From JAEUIE01 sp035430005 (GTDB lineage Bacteria > Planctomycetota > Planctomycetia > Gemmatales > HRBIN36): 64,000 nt of DNA. The stretch covers positions 1 through 64,000 of the forward strand of contig DAOMFV010000009.1 in assembly GCA_035430005.1 (NCBI GenBank), read 5' to 3'. Shown one piece after another: positions 48,493 to 57,263 of the stretch. The first letter of the stretch is position 1. Each line of letters starts with the position of its first letter. Made by a program: the position numbers and the translations under genes. The notes under the pieces were generated by a model. It saw only the letters and a list, made by a program, of their open reading frames with translations, was not told the origin of the DNA and did not search any database.

Positions 48493-49173
48493 CTACTTCT
48501 TTATTTTACGCATGGCTTCTGTAATAACACGACGAAGTTCCCGATCTGGATTACGTTCGGCCAGGAACGCCTCGAAAATGGGGATGGCTTCCTTAGCATC
48601 AGGGCCAATCGCCCCCAGAGCTTCAACAAAGCTGGCTTTGACAGTGTTCGTGTTGCGTTTCATCTGCTTGCCCTCTGATTGGTAGGCTTTGAGCAGATCG
48701 GGTACAGCATCTTTGGCATCGGGGCCGATCTTAGCCAAAGCCTCGGCAGCATGACGGCGTACCTGGTTATCCTTATCAGCCAAGGCTTCCTGAAGAACAG
48801 GGACGGCTTGCTTCCCATACTTGCTGAGCGAGACGGAGGCGACAGTCATCACTTCCAGATCGCTATCGTTCATCGCCTTAGCTAAAGCGGCAATGGTCGG
48901 TTTCGCATCGCCTCCCACCACCCCCAGGGCCTCGGCGGCCCCACGGCGAACCAGTGCGTCACGATCTCGCTCAAGCAGATTAATCAAAGATGGTGCGGCT
49001 GCTTTGGCGGCCGACCCCATAATGGTGATCTGCTTGACCGCCTTACGTTTTTTGACCCCTTCATTGGTCTTCAGATCAATCAACAACTGTTTCAAGTCGG
49101 TGGAGTCGTCAGCACAAATGGGGAAAGGCACAATCAACAAAAGGGATGCGAGTAAGACAAGGCAGTTCCGCAT
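48493..49173 (-). CDS. Exported HEAT-repeat protein
   Basis: The ATG at 49173 sits seven bases after AGGAGA, better spaced than ATG 49179. The 226-residue protein has a signal peptide (about residues 1-21, ending CADD) and then HEAT/PBS-lyase-like repeats of about 35-38 residues: KAAAPSLINLLERDRDALVRRGAAEALG, DAKPTIAALAKAM, KQAVPVLQEAL, DAKDAVPDLLKAY and DAKEAIPIFEAFL. The array forms a protein-binding solenoid in the periplasm. It precedes the 1318-residue gene by 29 bases on the same strand. No catalytic function is visible. Confidence 0.87.
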   Translation of the reverse strand: MRNCLVLLASLLLIVPFPICADDSTDLKQLLIDLKTNEGVKKRKAVKQITIMGSAAKAAAPSLINLLERDRDALVRRGAAEALGVVGGDAKPTIAALAKAMNDSDLEVMTVASVSLSKYGKQAVPVLQEALADKDNQVRRHAAEALAKIGPDAKDAVPDLLKAYQSEGKQMKRNTNTVKASFVEALGAIGPDAKEAIPIFEAFLAERNPDRELRRVITEAMRKIKK

Positions 49174-49321
49174 GATCATTCTCCTGTAAGATTCTATTGT
49201 TTCCGATTTAACCCACGAATACAAGAAGAGTTACGGAAAGAGAGTCGAAACAGTGCAAAAGCTCCGTGAACCTCAAGATCACCCCTGTATAATACACTGT
49301 GAACCAGAGGAAGATACCAAG

Positions 49322-49690
49322 ATGAGCGATACCACAAAGAAAATCATCATCGACGAGGATTGGAAGCAGGAAGCACAACAGGAAAAAGAGAGCCTGGAAG
49401 CTAAACTGGAACAGGAAAAAATCAAGAAACCGCCACCGTTACCGACCGCTTCGTTCGAGGTGTTGATCAATTCTCTGGCAATGCCGGCCATGCTGAATTT
49501 GGGCATGATCAGTATGCCCAACCATCAGCCCAACCTCAATGAAGCGAAGTTCTACATCGATCTGCTCGAAGTGGTGGAGCAGAAGACCAAGGGCAACTTG
49601 GAAGTGAGCGAGCATAACACTTTGACGGCTTTGCTCTACGAACTACGCATGGCTTTCGTGTCTGCCACCCAGAATGCATCGAAGTCATAA
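49322..49690 (+). CDS. DUF1844-family protein
   Basis: The ATG at 49322 (MSDTTKKIIIDEDW) is chosen over the longer frame from 49253. The 122 residues consist of a charged N-terminal region (Lys/Glu/Gln-rich, about 10-38) and the DUF1844 core with SFEVLINSLAMPAMLNLGM (about 45-63) and AKFYIDLLEVVEQKTKGNL (about 76-94). This domain is widespread in planctomycetes and other bacteria as a small cytoplasmic protein of unknown function. It converges with birA, four bases apart, and is divergent from the HEAT-repeat gene. Confidence 0.88.
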   Translation: MSDTTKKIIIDEDWKQEAQQEKESLEAKLEQEKIKKPPPLPTASFEVLINSLAMPAMLNLGMISMPNHQPNLNEAKFYIDLLEVVEQKTKGNLEVSEHNTLTALLYELRMAFVSATQNASKS

Positions 49691-49694
49691 CAGC

Positions 49695-50426
49695 TCAAGT
49701 TGTTACCAGTCTGGTCACCGCTTCAGGCTGGAAAGCAAATAATTTGCCTTCACTTTCAATGACAATCTCCTCCCACCGCAATGTGTGAAGAGTACCAACT
49801 TCTTGTTTGCCATGTGCTTCCAGATTGACTGAGTGTCCGACAAGACCGCTGTACTTTTTCCAAAGTTCCAGTATAGGCTCGGTCTTTCCGGTCACCAGGA
49901 GGGTAAAGAGTTGATTCCACTCTGATTGTAACGCCGAAAGCACTTCAGATCGGTTCAACACGTGTTTAGTAAAGTCCTGGAGCGAACCTGCTTGATGCAC
50001 ACTAGCGGCATGGAAATGCTGCACAGGCACATTGACATTCAGGCCGACTCCGACGACGAACCACTCTTGTCGTTGCTCCACCAGGATACCACTGACTTTC
50101 TTGCCATCAATGAGAACATCATTGGGCCACTTGAGTTGTGGCTTGATGGAAAGCGCCTTCTGAATGACTTGGCATACCCCCAGACCAGCCCAGATGGTCA
50201 ACATCACCGGGCGGCGGATCGCCAGTTCGGGATGAAGCAATATCGACATGTACAACGCTGATCCTGGTGGAGATACCCAGACATCACCTCGTCGACCTCG
50301 ACCAGCGGTTTGTTCATCAGCAACCACCATCAGGCCATGATTCTTCTTATCGCCGGTATATGCCCAGGCAATATCGTTAGTGCTGGTGACCTGTTTCAAG
50401 TGTATCGTGTGTTGGCCAATTGGCAT
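49695..50426 (-). CDS. birA: Biotin--[acetyl-CoA-carboxylase] ligase, monofunctional
   Basis: BirA attaches biotin to the biotin carboxyl carrier. The start at 50426 lies five bases after the nadC stop, which rules out the longer frame. The 243 residues contain the biotin-adenylate block GRGRRGDVWVSPPGSALYMS (about 46-65) and KWPNDVLIDGKKVSGILVE (about 100-118), plus a C-terminal SH3-like domain. The N-terminal helix-turn-helix of repressor-type BirA is absent, so it should only be an enzyme. Coupling to nadC links two cofactor genes in one transcript. Confidence 0.95.
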   Translation of the reverse strand: MPIGQHTIHLKQVTSTNDIAWAYTGDKKNHGLMVVADEQTAGRGRRGDVWVSPPGSALYMSILLHPELAIRRPVMLTIWAGLGVCQVIQKALSIKPQLKWPNDVLIDGKKVSGILVEQRQEWFVVGVGLNVNVPVQHFHAASVHQAGSLQDFTKHVLNRSEVLSALQSEWNQLFTLLVTGKTEPILELWKKYSGLVGHSVNLEAHGKQEVGTLHTLRWEEIVIESEGKLFAFQPEAVTRLVTT

Positions 50427-50431
50427 AACTA

Positions 50432-51316
50432 TCACTCTTGATAATCGAGCGCAATATCGAGTGCCGGGGCAGAGTGGGTCAATGCACCCACGCTGACACA
50501 ATCGACCCCCGCCCTGGCAACCTCTCGCAAGGTTGCCAGGGTAATCCCTCCCGAAGCTTCCAGTCGGGTTTGCGAGGCTGTTCGGTTGCGTATGACAACA
50601 GCCTGACGCAGCATGTCAACTTTCATGTTGTCGAGCAAGATCACGTCAGGGTGTGCGGCCAAAGCCTCGTTCAATTGTTCAATAGACTCCACTTCCACCT
50701 CGACGATGACCTTGTGCCCCACCGCAGCTCTTGCCTGTTTGACTGCTTCGGCCAGCGGTGTGCCATGATGCCTGAGCCCGGCCAAGTGGTTGTCCTTGAT
50801 CATGATGGCATCGAACAAGCCCATTCGGTGATTTTGCCCGCCTCCACAGCGGACAGCGTATTTCTCCAACACGCGCCAACCGGGTGTGGTCTTGCGTGTA
50901 TCAAGCACCTGGCATTTGGTCTCTTTGACTTGTTCCACATACTTGCTCGTCTGGGTAGCAATACCGGAGAGCTTCTGCAGGAAGTTGAGGGCCATTCGTT
51001 CCACAGCCAGGACGCTACGCATCGAACCGGCCATTGTGGCGATGGGCTGCTCTGGCTGAAGAACAGAACTATCAGCGGTTAGCAGTTCCAGTTGAAGTCT
51101 GGGATCAATAGCGCTACAAACCATCTGGATAATGGGCGTTCCCGAGAGAACCCCAGGGGCCCGGGCAACAAAAGTTGCTTTACCCTTGAGGCTTTGCGGA
51201 ATCACGGCCTGGCTGGTAATATCGCCTTCCTGACCTAGATCTTCTGAAATACCAAGCCGAATAAGTTGCTGGGCTGCATGCTCTTCTGCCTGTCCGAATG
51301 GGATGGTTAACATCAT
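50432..51316 (-). CDS. nadC: Nicotinate-nucleotide pyrophosphorylase (carboxylating)
   Basis: NadC converts quinolinate and PRPP to nicotinate mononucleotide in NAD synthesis. The 294 residues have the family length and motifs: EDLGQEGDITS near 25, the RKTTPGWR block near 143, KYAVRCGGGQNHR near 152 and ASGGI near 254. Two adjacent ATGs (51316 and 51313) could serve as the start. A perfect 7-base inverted repeat lies 5-27 bases upstream and could affect translation or repressor binding. birA follows after five bases. Confidence 0.96.
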   Translation of the reverse strand: MMLTIPFGQAEEHAAQQLIRLGISEDLGQEGDITSQAVIPQSLKGKATFVARAPGVLSGTPIIQMVCSAIDPRLQLELLTADSSVLQPEQPIATMAGSMRSVLAVERMALNFLQKLSGIATQTSKYVEQVKETKCQVLDTRKTTPGWRVLEKYAVRCGGGQNHRMGLFDAIMIKDNHLAGLRHHGTPLAEAVKQARAAVGHKVIVEVEVESIEQLNEALAAHPDVILLDNMKVDMLRQAVVIRNRTASQTRLEASGGITLATLREVARAGVDCVSVGALTHSAPALDIALDYQE

Positions 51317-51320
51317 GAAT

Positions 51321-51343
51321 CCAGGCTACTTTGAACAGCCTGG
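51321..51343. promoter_or_regulatory. Inverted repeat just upstream of nadC
   Basis: CCAGGCT at 51321-51327 and AGCCTGG at 51337-51343 form a perfect 7-base inverted repeat around nine bases. In the nadC transcript the hairpin would sit right before the start codon, where the ribosome binds. It could be a repressor site or a translation-limiting hairpin; no known NAD-regulator box is recognised. Confidence 0.35.
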
Positions 51344-51431
51344 CCCTGCTTGCTTCCCTCGAAGCGATCTTTATGATGACACTGGCATCATACTCTTACA
51401 AGCCATTGACTTAGGATGTTTTATTCACTGG

Positions 51432-51453
51432 TTACCCAGATGCACTGGGGTAA
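51432..51453. repeat. Imperfect hairpin in nadC / ABC divergent gap
   Basis: TTACCCAG at 51432-51439 pairs with CTGGGGTAA at 51445-51453 with one extra G, around a five-base loop. It lies about 97 bases before the ABC ATPase start. There is no T run after it, so a terminator is unlikely; an operator is possible. The rest of the 233-base gap shows no gene. Confidence 0.3.
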
Positions 51454-51549
51454 TCGAACGAATTTCAGATGGGCTGCGTATAGCCTATATCTTCTCATCC
51501 TACGTTACGTTTACAAGCGGCTGGTCTGGGTTGCGTAAAGGGAAATCTC

Positions 51550-52488
51550 ATGGCGGAAAATACGACAGCAAAGAGTCAGGAAATCGTCGTCGAGACACGC
51601 AACTTGAGCAAAGTCTATCTCGACTTCTGGGGCCGAAAGAAGAAGCAGGCCCTCCGCTCTCTGAACCTCGACATCAAGAAGGGTGAAGTCTTCGGGCTGC
51701 TCGGGCCTAACGGTTCCGGCAAGACCACCACCATCAAACTGCTTTTGGGGCTCTTGTTCCCCTCCGAAGGCGAAGGCCTGGTTTTCGGCAAACCGGGTAC
51801 CAATGTTCAGAAGAATGAACGCATCGGCTACCTTCCTGAAGAGTCGTATCTCTACCGGTTTCTAACAGCTGAAGAAACGCTCGATTTCTATGGCCGCTTG
51901 TTTAACATTCCCGCCGATGTACGTCGCCAGCGTGCCGCTGAGTTGATTGACAAAGTCGGCTTGGCCAGGGACAAAAAGCGAACCCTGAAAGAATACTCCA
52001 AAGGGATGAGGCAGCGTATCGGTCTGGCGCAGGCGCTGATTAACGATCCTGACCTGGTTATCCTTGATGAGCCGACCTCCGGTCTCGATCCGATTGGCAC
52101 CAAGTGGATGAAGAATCTCATTCTCGAACTGCGAAATCAAGGCAAGACGATCCTCATGTGCAGTCACCGCCTGGAAGATGTGCAGGATGTCTGCGACCGG
52201 ATTGCCATTCTCTTCGACGGCGAGTTGCAGGAACTGGGCTCCGTTGACAAACTGCTCGAAGTGGAAGAGATGGTGCAGTTGACTGCTCGCGGCATGAAGA
52301 TAACTGATGGTCTACGCCGAGATCTCTCCGAGATTATCAAAAAACACGGAGGCGAAGTGGATAAGCTCGATCATCCCACAACTACCCTGGAAGACCTATT
52401 CCTTCGAATCGTCGAAGACAGCAAGGCCCGTCCCGGCCGTCGCTACCTGCCGCCCGGCGAACGCAAGGCAGAGCACCAGAAGACCTAA
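51550..52488 (+). CDS. ABC transporter ATP-binding protein
   Basis: A 312-residue ABC-2-type exporter ATPase. Walker A is GPNGSGKT (52-59), the signature reads YSKGMRQR (about 157) in place of LSGGQ, as is common in drug/polysaccharide/gliding-type exporters, and Walker B is LVILDEPTSGLDP (about 176). The H-loop is in CSHRLEDV (about 205). The C-terminal 90 residues form the usual extra domain. It starts an apparent operon with the permease at 52543 and the accessory protein at 54504; two more ABC-2 permeases downstream (58201, 60156) have no ATPase of their own in the window. Substrate is unknown. Confidence 0.93.
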   Translation: MAENTTAKSQEIVVETRNLSKVYLDFWGRKKKQALRSLNLDIKKGEVFGLLGPNGSGKTTTIKLLLGLLFPSEGEGLVFGKPGTNVQKNERIGYLPEESYLYRFLTAEETLDFYGRLFNIPADVRRQRAAELIDKVGLARDKKRTLKEYSKGMRQRIGLAQALINDPDLVILDEPTSGLDPIGTKWMKNLILELRNQGKTILMCSHRLEDVQDVCDRIAILFDGELQELGSVDKLLEVEEMVQLTARGMKITDGLRRDLSEIIKKHGGEVDKLDHPTTTLEDLFLRIVEDSKARPGRRYLPPGERKAEHQKT

Positions 52489-52542
52489 TACTTGGAACTA
52501 CTTTTAGAGTTCGAAACCTGTCCACCCCCCATGTGAATAGCC

Positions 52543-54480
52543 ATGATGTTTGCAGCTTTTAATGTCGAAACAAACTTTCCAGACCTGCAACGCATGTGGG
52601 AATATGGCGAATTGTGGCTGCGCAAGGCTGGAATAGGTTCTGTTATCATCCTCTTCATCTGGGGGCTCTGGTTCATCCTCAAAGCCGCCTTGCGCGACGG
52701 AAAGTGGGTTCCCTACGGCATCACTGGCCGCCTGGACTCCGAAGGTAGTGGAAATAACTGGCGGGCCCGAGTCTTCTGGATACTGCTAGGCTTAACCGGC
52801 ATCTCTTTCGCCGTGGGATTGGCTTATTTCTTTTATCAATTGTTCGTAACCGGCGACTTTTTCGATCCTTTTGACATCGTCAAGAAGGACAATACCCCGG
52901 TTACTCTCATCACACACGCCATCATCAACTTTTTCTGTGGTCTGGCGCTATTAACTCTCTCGATTGAATTCCTGTTTGATGTCTTTCGTTTCAGCCCCAG
53001 ACGACTCGTTGCCATTGCCCGTTTCAGCATCAAAGAAGCGATACGACGAAAAGTACTCTGGGTGTTTCTCATTCTTGGCGTGGTGATTCTCTTTGCCAGC
53101 TGGTTCATCACCACAGATAAGAAGGCAGACCAATGGCAGCAGTACATTAATCTGGTCTTTTACGTTGTCACCACCATGGTACTGGTCACGACAGGTATCT
53201 TGGCCTGTTTTAGCCTGCCAACCGATATCAAACAACAAACCATCTTTACTGTGGTGACCAAGCCTGTCCAGAAGCTCGAAATCATGCTGGGACGTATCCT
53301 GGGCCTGGTATTCCTGATGACGCTGATTCTTTTCATCGCTGCTTCAATCAGCCTGATTTATGTCGCGCGTGGAGTAGACCCGGAAGTAGCCAAGACTATT
53401 CGTGCCCGCAATGTAGCTAATGGCGCACTTCGATTCAGAGAGATAGATGAGCAGGGTAAAACCATTTTTGCTGAGCGGGGAAGAAGTAGTATTGGCCGTG
53501 TATGGGAGTACTTCCAATACCTGGCAGGCGGAACTTCACAAGAGGCGATCTGGTTTTTCCCAAATCTTCCGGCTGAAATCGCCAGGCAAGACAAAGTCTT
53601 GGTGGAATCCACTTTTGATATCTTCCGCACCAGCAAAGGCGGCGATAAGGTGGAAGAAGGCGTTCCCGTTCAGTTCTATTTCGTGAACAGTAAGAAATGG
53701 AATAATAAGTTTGAAGAGTATCGCAATGCGCGTGATCCTAAAACCGGCCTCCCGCTGACACCAGACGAGAAAGCTCGGAAGTTCGGTTACTATGAACTCC
53801 CAAAACCTGCAAGGGTCTATGACGAAGGTGAGCCAACCAGGGTCTCCTTCCCGGGCAGTATCATGGCCGACAGCCCCCCGGGAGCTGTCCTCGAAGTTCA
53901 CATCAATTGTAGAGCCAGTTCACAGTACCTTGGTGTAGCTGAGCGGAATCTGTACCTCTTGCTGCAAGAAGGAAACTGGGTCTGGAATTTTTATAAAGGC
54001 ATGATCGGAGTTTGGTTCTTCATGATTCTGGTGGTCATTCTCGGCACGGTGCTCTCGACGTATCTGAATGCCCCCATCAGCCTCTTGGTGACCATCCTTA
54101 TTATTATTCTGGGACAACCTGCCATCTTAAAATACATCGATGAACAGGCGCAACCAGATGATCCCGTTAATCGTCCGGGAGGCCGCGTCTTTGAGTCTGC
54201 ATATCGTCTGGCCAACAAAGAGAATATGGTCACCCAATTGCAAGATTCTACTGCAACTCGTGCAGTCGTTGCGTTGGATAGTTCAACACGCTATTTCTTT
54301 AAGCTGATCCACGCTGCTTTGCCAGATGTTGATATTTACGATCGCAAATTGTTTGTTGCGGAAGGATTTAGCATACCCATGAATGAAATGATTGCGGCTT
54401 TCCTAAGACTTGTGATGTACTCGTTCCCCTTACTGTTGCTGGGCTACTTCCTGCTTAGCGGACGTGAAATTGCAAACTGA
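52543..54480 (+). CDS. ABC-2-type permease with long extracytoplasmic insert
   Basis: A 645-residue membrane protein with about ten hydrophobic segments. Four lie before residue 200; the others are at about 205-230, 250-275, 485-505, 510-530 and 612-635. A coupling-helix-like block, TIFTVVTKPVQKLEIMLGR (about residue 233-251), is the expected ABC-2 contact for the ATPase. A soluble stretch of about 200 residues (about 280-480) lies between the membrane segments and is likely periplasmic. The gene starts 54 bases after the ATPase and ends 23 bases before the accessory gene. Substrate is unknown. Confidence 0.82.
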   Translation: MMFAAFNVETNFPDLQRMWEYGELWLRKAGIGSVIILFIWGLWFILKAALRDGKWVPYGITGRLDSEGSGNNWRARVFWILLGLTGISFAVGLAYFFYQLFVTGDFFDPFDIVKKDNTPVTLITHAIINFFCGLALLTLSIEFLFDVFRFSPRRLVAIARFSIKEAIRRKVLWVFLILGVVILFASWFITTDKKADQWQQYINLVFYVVTTMVLVTTGILACFSLPTDIKQQTIFTVVTKPVQKLEIMLGRILGLVFLMTLILFIAASISLIYVARGVDPEVAKTIRARNVANGALRFREIDEQGKTIFAERGRSSIGRVWEYFQYLAGGTSQEAIWFFPNLPAEIARQDKVLVESTFDIFRTSKGGDKVEEGVPVQFYFVNSKKWNNKFEEYRNARDPKTGLPLTPDEKARKFGYYELPKPARVYDEGEPTRVSFPGSIMADSPPGAVLEVHINCRASSQYLGVAERNLYLLLQEGNWVWNFYKGMIGVWFFMILVVILGTVLSTYLNAPISLLVTILIIILGQPAILKYIDEQAQPDDPVNRPGGRVFESAYRLANKENMVTQLQDSTATRAVVALDSSTRYFFKLIHAALPDVDIYDRKLFVAEGFSIPMNEMIAAFLRLVMYSFPLLLLGYFLLSGREIAN

Positions 54481-54503
54481 CGACTTAACCAAGAGCCCCA
54501 CCC

Positions 54504-56459
54504 ATGGCCACTGCATACCAACGAATCAGGCAACGCAAAGTCTTTTATCTTCTCGCCATCGTCTTGCTTTTGGGCACAGCCTATGCCCACAAGTTGCTCG
54601 TTATTGATCGCGCAGCTAGCCGCTACGACATCAGTGAAACCAACCTCGGCAAGGTGGACATGGGCGGCTCGATCTCCCGGTTTGTTCTTTCCAGCTTCCG
54701 GGGGCCGCTCGTCTGCGGTCTCTGGTGGGAAGTTAACAGCCTCCAGGATAAGCATGATTACAAGCAACTCGAACTTATTCTGACGGCCTTAACTAAATTG
54801 CAACCTCACTACAAAGGGCCATGGCAATATCAGGGATGGAATCTAGCCTACAATGTCTCTGTTGAATTTGATCGTATTCAGGACAAATACTTTTACGTCT
54901 CCAAGGGATTACGCTGGCTGGCCAACGGGGAAGAAGTTAATCGGCTGAAACTCTTTGATCCAAACAGTCCAGATGAACTTCGTACGATTGGTGACCCCGA
55001 GATGCGGTCACTCGTTGGACAATATCTCTCTGGAAAGATGTACTTCGCTGACGAAAAAGATACCTATCGGCCTCTCCTGCATCTCAGCTGCATCCCACTG
55101 TATCAACGACTTCCTTCTTCTCTTAGAAATAATCCAGAAAAACTCGAGCAGTTCAAATCACAGTATCCTCGCTTTGTCAGACGCGTTCGAAAGCTGCAAA
55201 ACATTCCTGAGGGCGATGATGATACTCTCAATCGTGATCTTCTGGCTTTTCTTGAAGAATACAAGGATGTCCCCTGCCTTTGGAAAGATGATGATGGTGG
55301 CGGCTTGAAGCTCGCAAACGACCCATGGCCGCGTTGGCCCAACATGGCAGATCGTGAACACATTGGCAAAGTGGCAGACAAAGAAATCTACCAGGACGGA
55401 TTGGACATCGCGCGAATGTGGTATGAGTTCTCAACGGAAATGCTGCCTCCTCCGAAGACCGAACTATCTGAAGATGTCTCACCACAAGAAAGCAAATACA
55501 CCCGCGTGCATAAGCACATGCACAGCATGGTTTTCCGCGCAAAACCAGCGCAGACGCAGGCTAGAAGCGCCGTGGAACTGTACAGTGAAGGCTGGCCTGA
55601 AGAGGCACAGATCACCGCGGAAAAAGCCAACTCCATGTGGCACGAGTTGGGAATTGCCTGCAATCTTGACCAGCCACAATCGAAGATAGCCGAACTGACC
55701 GCAAAAGCCAAGCAGTTCATGGATAAGTACAAGGAAAATGCCGAGGAGCAGAGAGGACCGTCTATCTTCTTGAAAGACACCAATCCGTCTGAATACGAAA
55801 ATGCTTTGAAGAACTACAAGGCACTTGTCTTCATGAGCAACTGGGCCAGATTGCGAAAGACTTGCCGATTCGATTACTGGATGGAGACAACAGGATTTCT
55901 CAAGACTGATGTTTACCGCGAAGCCGCACGGTCTAAGTACGTTGCCGAAGAAAGATACTCCGATTGGCCGGTTTCAATCGCAAATTATCAGCGCGCCATT
56001 GGGCTACTAAGTATCGGATTCCGGAAGCCCATGGAGGTTCACGATCAATTGGCTTTGCGGCTGTCCTTGCTGGCTCCTGGATTTCCTTCGGTGCTTATCC
56101 AGGTAACGCCGACTGTGAGCAACCAACTGTCCGTCTATGGCACTGATGAAACGGTACAACGTGATTTCCTTGATCTTCAGGAGAAGTACATGCGTACCAT
56201 CGCACGAAACCTGGCTCCCGCCCGGCTTCAAGCAGAGTACCATACCTGGGTCTTGAAACAGGCGCTTAGCAACAGCTTGTTGACGGCAGCAACTCCATAT
56301 AGTCTCTGTTTTCCTTCCATCTTCATACCCAGCGATGTGGTAGTTAATATCGACTGGGTCGAAGATCTGGTAGAAAACGAGCGCGGACCATTCGATGACC
56401 TCATCTCGCCTTCGGTTAAGGTAGACAGAACACGAGACAAGATATCAAACAAGAAATAA
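54504..56459 (+). CDS. Anchored accessory protein of the ABC operon, unknown
   Basis: A 651-residue protein with one N-terminal membrane segment (about residues 13-30) and a large soluble part that looks helical and rich in Tyr, Trp and Lys. I see TPR-like helices (for example SVELYSEGWPEEAQIT-type segments) but no clear consensus and no enzymatic motif. It follows the permease by 23 bases and is closed by a strong terminator, so it belongs to the same transcription unit and probably to the same complex. Orientation of the soluble part is most likely periplasmic. No named family is recognised. Confidence 0.72.
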   Translation: MATAYQRIRQRKVFYLLAIVLLLGTAYAHKLLVIDRAASRYDISETNLGKVDMGGSISRFVLSSFRGPLVCGLWWEVNSLQDKHDYKQLELILTALTKLQPHYKGPWQYQGWNLAYNVSVEFDRIQDKYFYVSKGLRWLANGEEVNRLKLFDPNSPDELRTIGDPEMRSLVGQYLSGKMYFADEKDTYRPLLHLSCIPLYQRLPSSLRNNPEKLEQFKSQYPRFVRRVRKLQNIPEGDDDTLNRDLLAFLEEYKDVPCLWKDDDGGGLKLANDPWPRWPNMADREHIGKVADKEIYQDGLDIARMWYEFSTEMLPPPKTELSEDVSPQESKYTRVHKHMHSMVFRAKPAQTQARSAVELYSEGWPEEAQITAEKANSMWHELGIACNLDQPQSKIAELTAKAKQFMDKYKENAEEQRGPSIFLKDTNPSEYENALKNYKALVFMSNWARLRKTCRFDYWMETTGFLKTDVYREAARSKYVAEERYSDWPVSIANYQRAIGLLSIGFRKPMEVHDQLALRLSLLAPGFPSVLIQVTPTVSNQLSVYGTDETVQRDFLDLQEKYMRTIARNLAPARLQAEYHTWVLKQALSNSLLTAATPYSLCFPSIFIPSDVVVNIDWVEDLVENERGPFDDLISPSVKVDRTRDKISNKK

Positions 56460-56481
56460 CGCTTCACCTGGAATACCTTTT

Positions 56482-56514
56482 CGGGCTATGATCACTCATA
56501 GCCCGTTTTCTTTT
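56482..56514 (+). terminator. Rho-independent terminator of the ABC operon
   Basis: CGGGCTATGA (56482-56491), a TCAC loop and TCATAGCCCG (56496-56505) form a perfect 10-base stem, followed by TTTTCTTTT (56506-56514). It lies 22 bases after the accessory-gene stop and ends 11 bases before the ispD start, so the ispD ribosome site (GAGG) is directly behind it. Confidence 0.88.
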
Positions 56515-56525
56515 GAGGTATCACG

Positions 56526-57263
56526 ATGAGGAAAATCGGTGTCTTGCTGATGGCCGCCGGCCAATCAAGTCGCTTTAAAGGGGAGATCAAAAAGCCCTAC
56601 GCCGATATTGACGGCCGGGCCGTTTGGATGCGGGCTGCCGATTTGTTTGTCAGTCGTAAAGACGTCGTTCAAACGATTCGCGTAATCGCCGACGATGATG
56701 AGGAGAATGTCAGGCGTCGTTATGGGCCTAACCTGGCGTTCATGAATGTTCAGCTCTTATTAGGAGGAGTGCGGCGTTCAGATTCGGTTGCCAACGGACT
56801 TGCCCAGGTTGCTGACGACGTGGAGTTGGTTGCCATTCACGATGCCGCCCGCCCCTGTGCGACTGCGAAAATGATTGACGAGGTGTTTGCCGCTGCGGAG
56901 CAATATGGTGCCGCCATCCTCGCTGCTCCGGTCAATGATACTCTGAAGCGGTCAAAGACAGATCATCAGATCGAAGCCACAGTCTCTCGTGAACATCTAT
57001 GGATGGCACAAACGCCGCAGGTGTTCAGGAAAGAGTTGATTCTGAAGGCTTACGCTGAAAGAAGCAAGCATCCTGCCGCCACGGACGATGCACAGCTCGT
57101 CGAGGCCCTAGGCCACCCGGTGTTCATCGTGCCCAGCGATCTCTCCAATTTCAAGATCACCGCCAAGTCGGACATCTTCCTGGCTGATGCTGTCCTTAAG
57201 TCTCGTCCCAAGCCGAAGAACAAGGCATTTCATCCCTTTGCCGACGAGGATATGTGGCGATGA
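56526..57263 (+). CDS. ispD: 2-C-methyl-D-erythritol 4-phosphate cytidylyltransferase
   Basis: IspD makes CDP-methylerythritol in the non-mevalonate isoprenoid pathway. The 245 residues have the nucleotide-binding start LLMAAGQSSRFKG (7-19) with a lysine pair at 22-23, the HDAARPC block (about 103), the APVNDTLKR block (about 140) and the QTPQVFR block (about 163), ending with DLSNFKITAKSDI where the family usually has a PxNxKIT pattern. The tail (about 225-245) is Pro/Lys-rich. It begins the second transcription unit directly after the terminator and overlaps manA (ATGA). The assignment is firm; other MEP-pathway genes are not in the window. Confidence 0.93.
   Translation: MRKIGVLLMAAGQSSRFKGEIKKPYADIDGRAVWMRAADLFVSRKDVVQTIRVIADDDEENVRRRYGPNLAFMNVQLLLGGVRRSDSVANGLAQVADDVELVAIHDAARPCATAKMIDEVFAAAEQYGAAILAAPVNDTLKRSKTDHQIEATVSREHLWMAQTPQVFRKELILKAYAERSKHPAATDDAQLVEALGHPVFIVPSDLSNFKITAKSDIFLADAVLKSRPKPKNKAFHPFADEDMWR

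Noticed and set aside
51303..51686. 127-residue frame across the nadC / ABC gap
   Set aside because: Overlaps the real ABC ATPase start in another frame and has no ribosome site or family resemblance.
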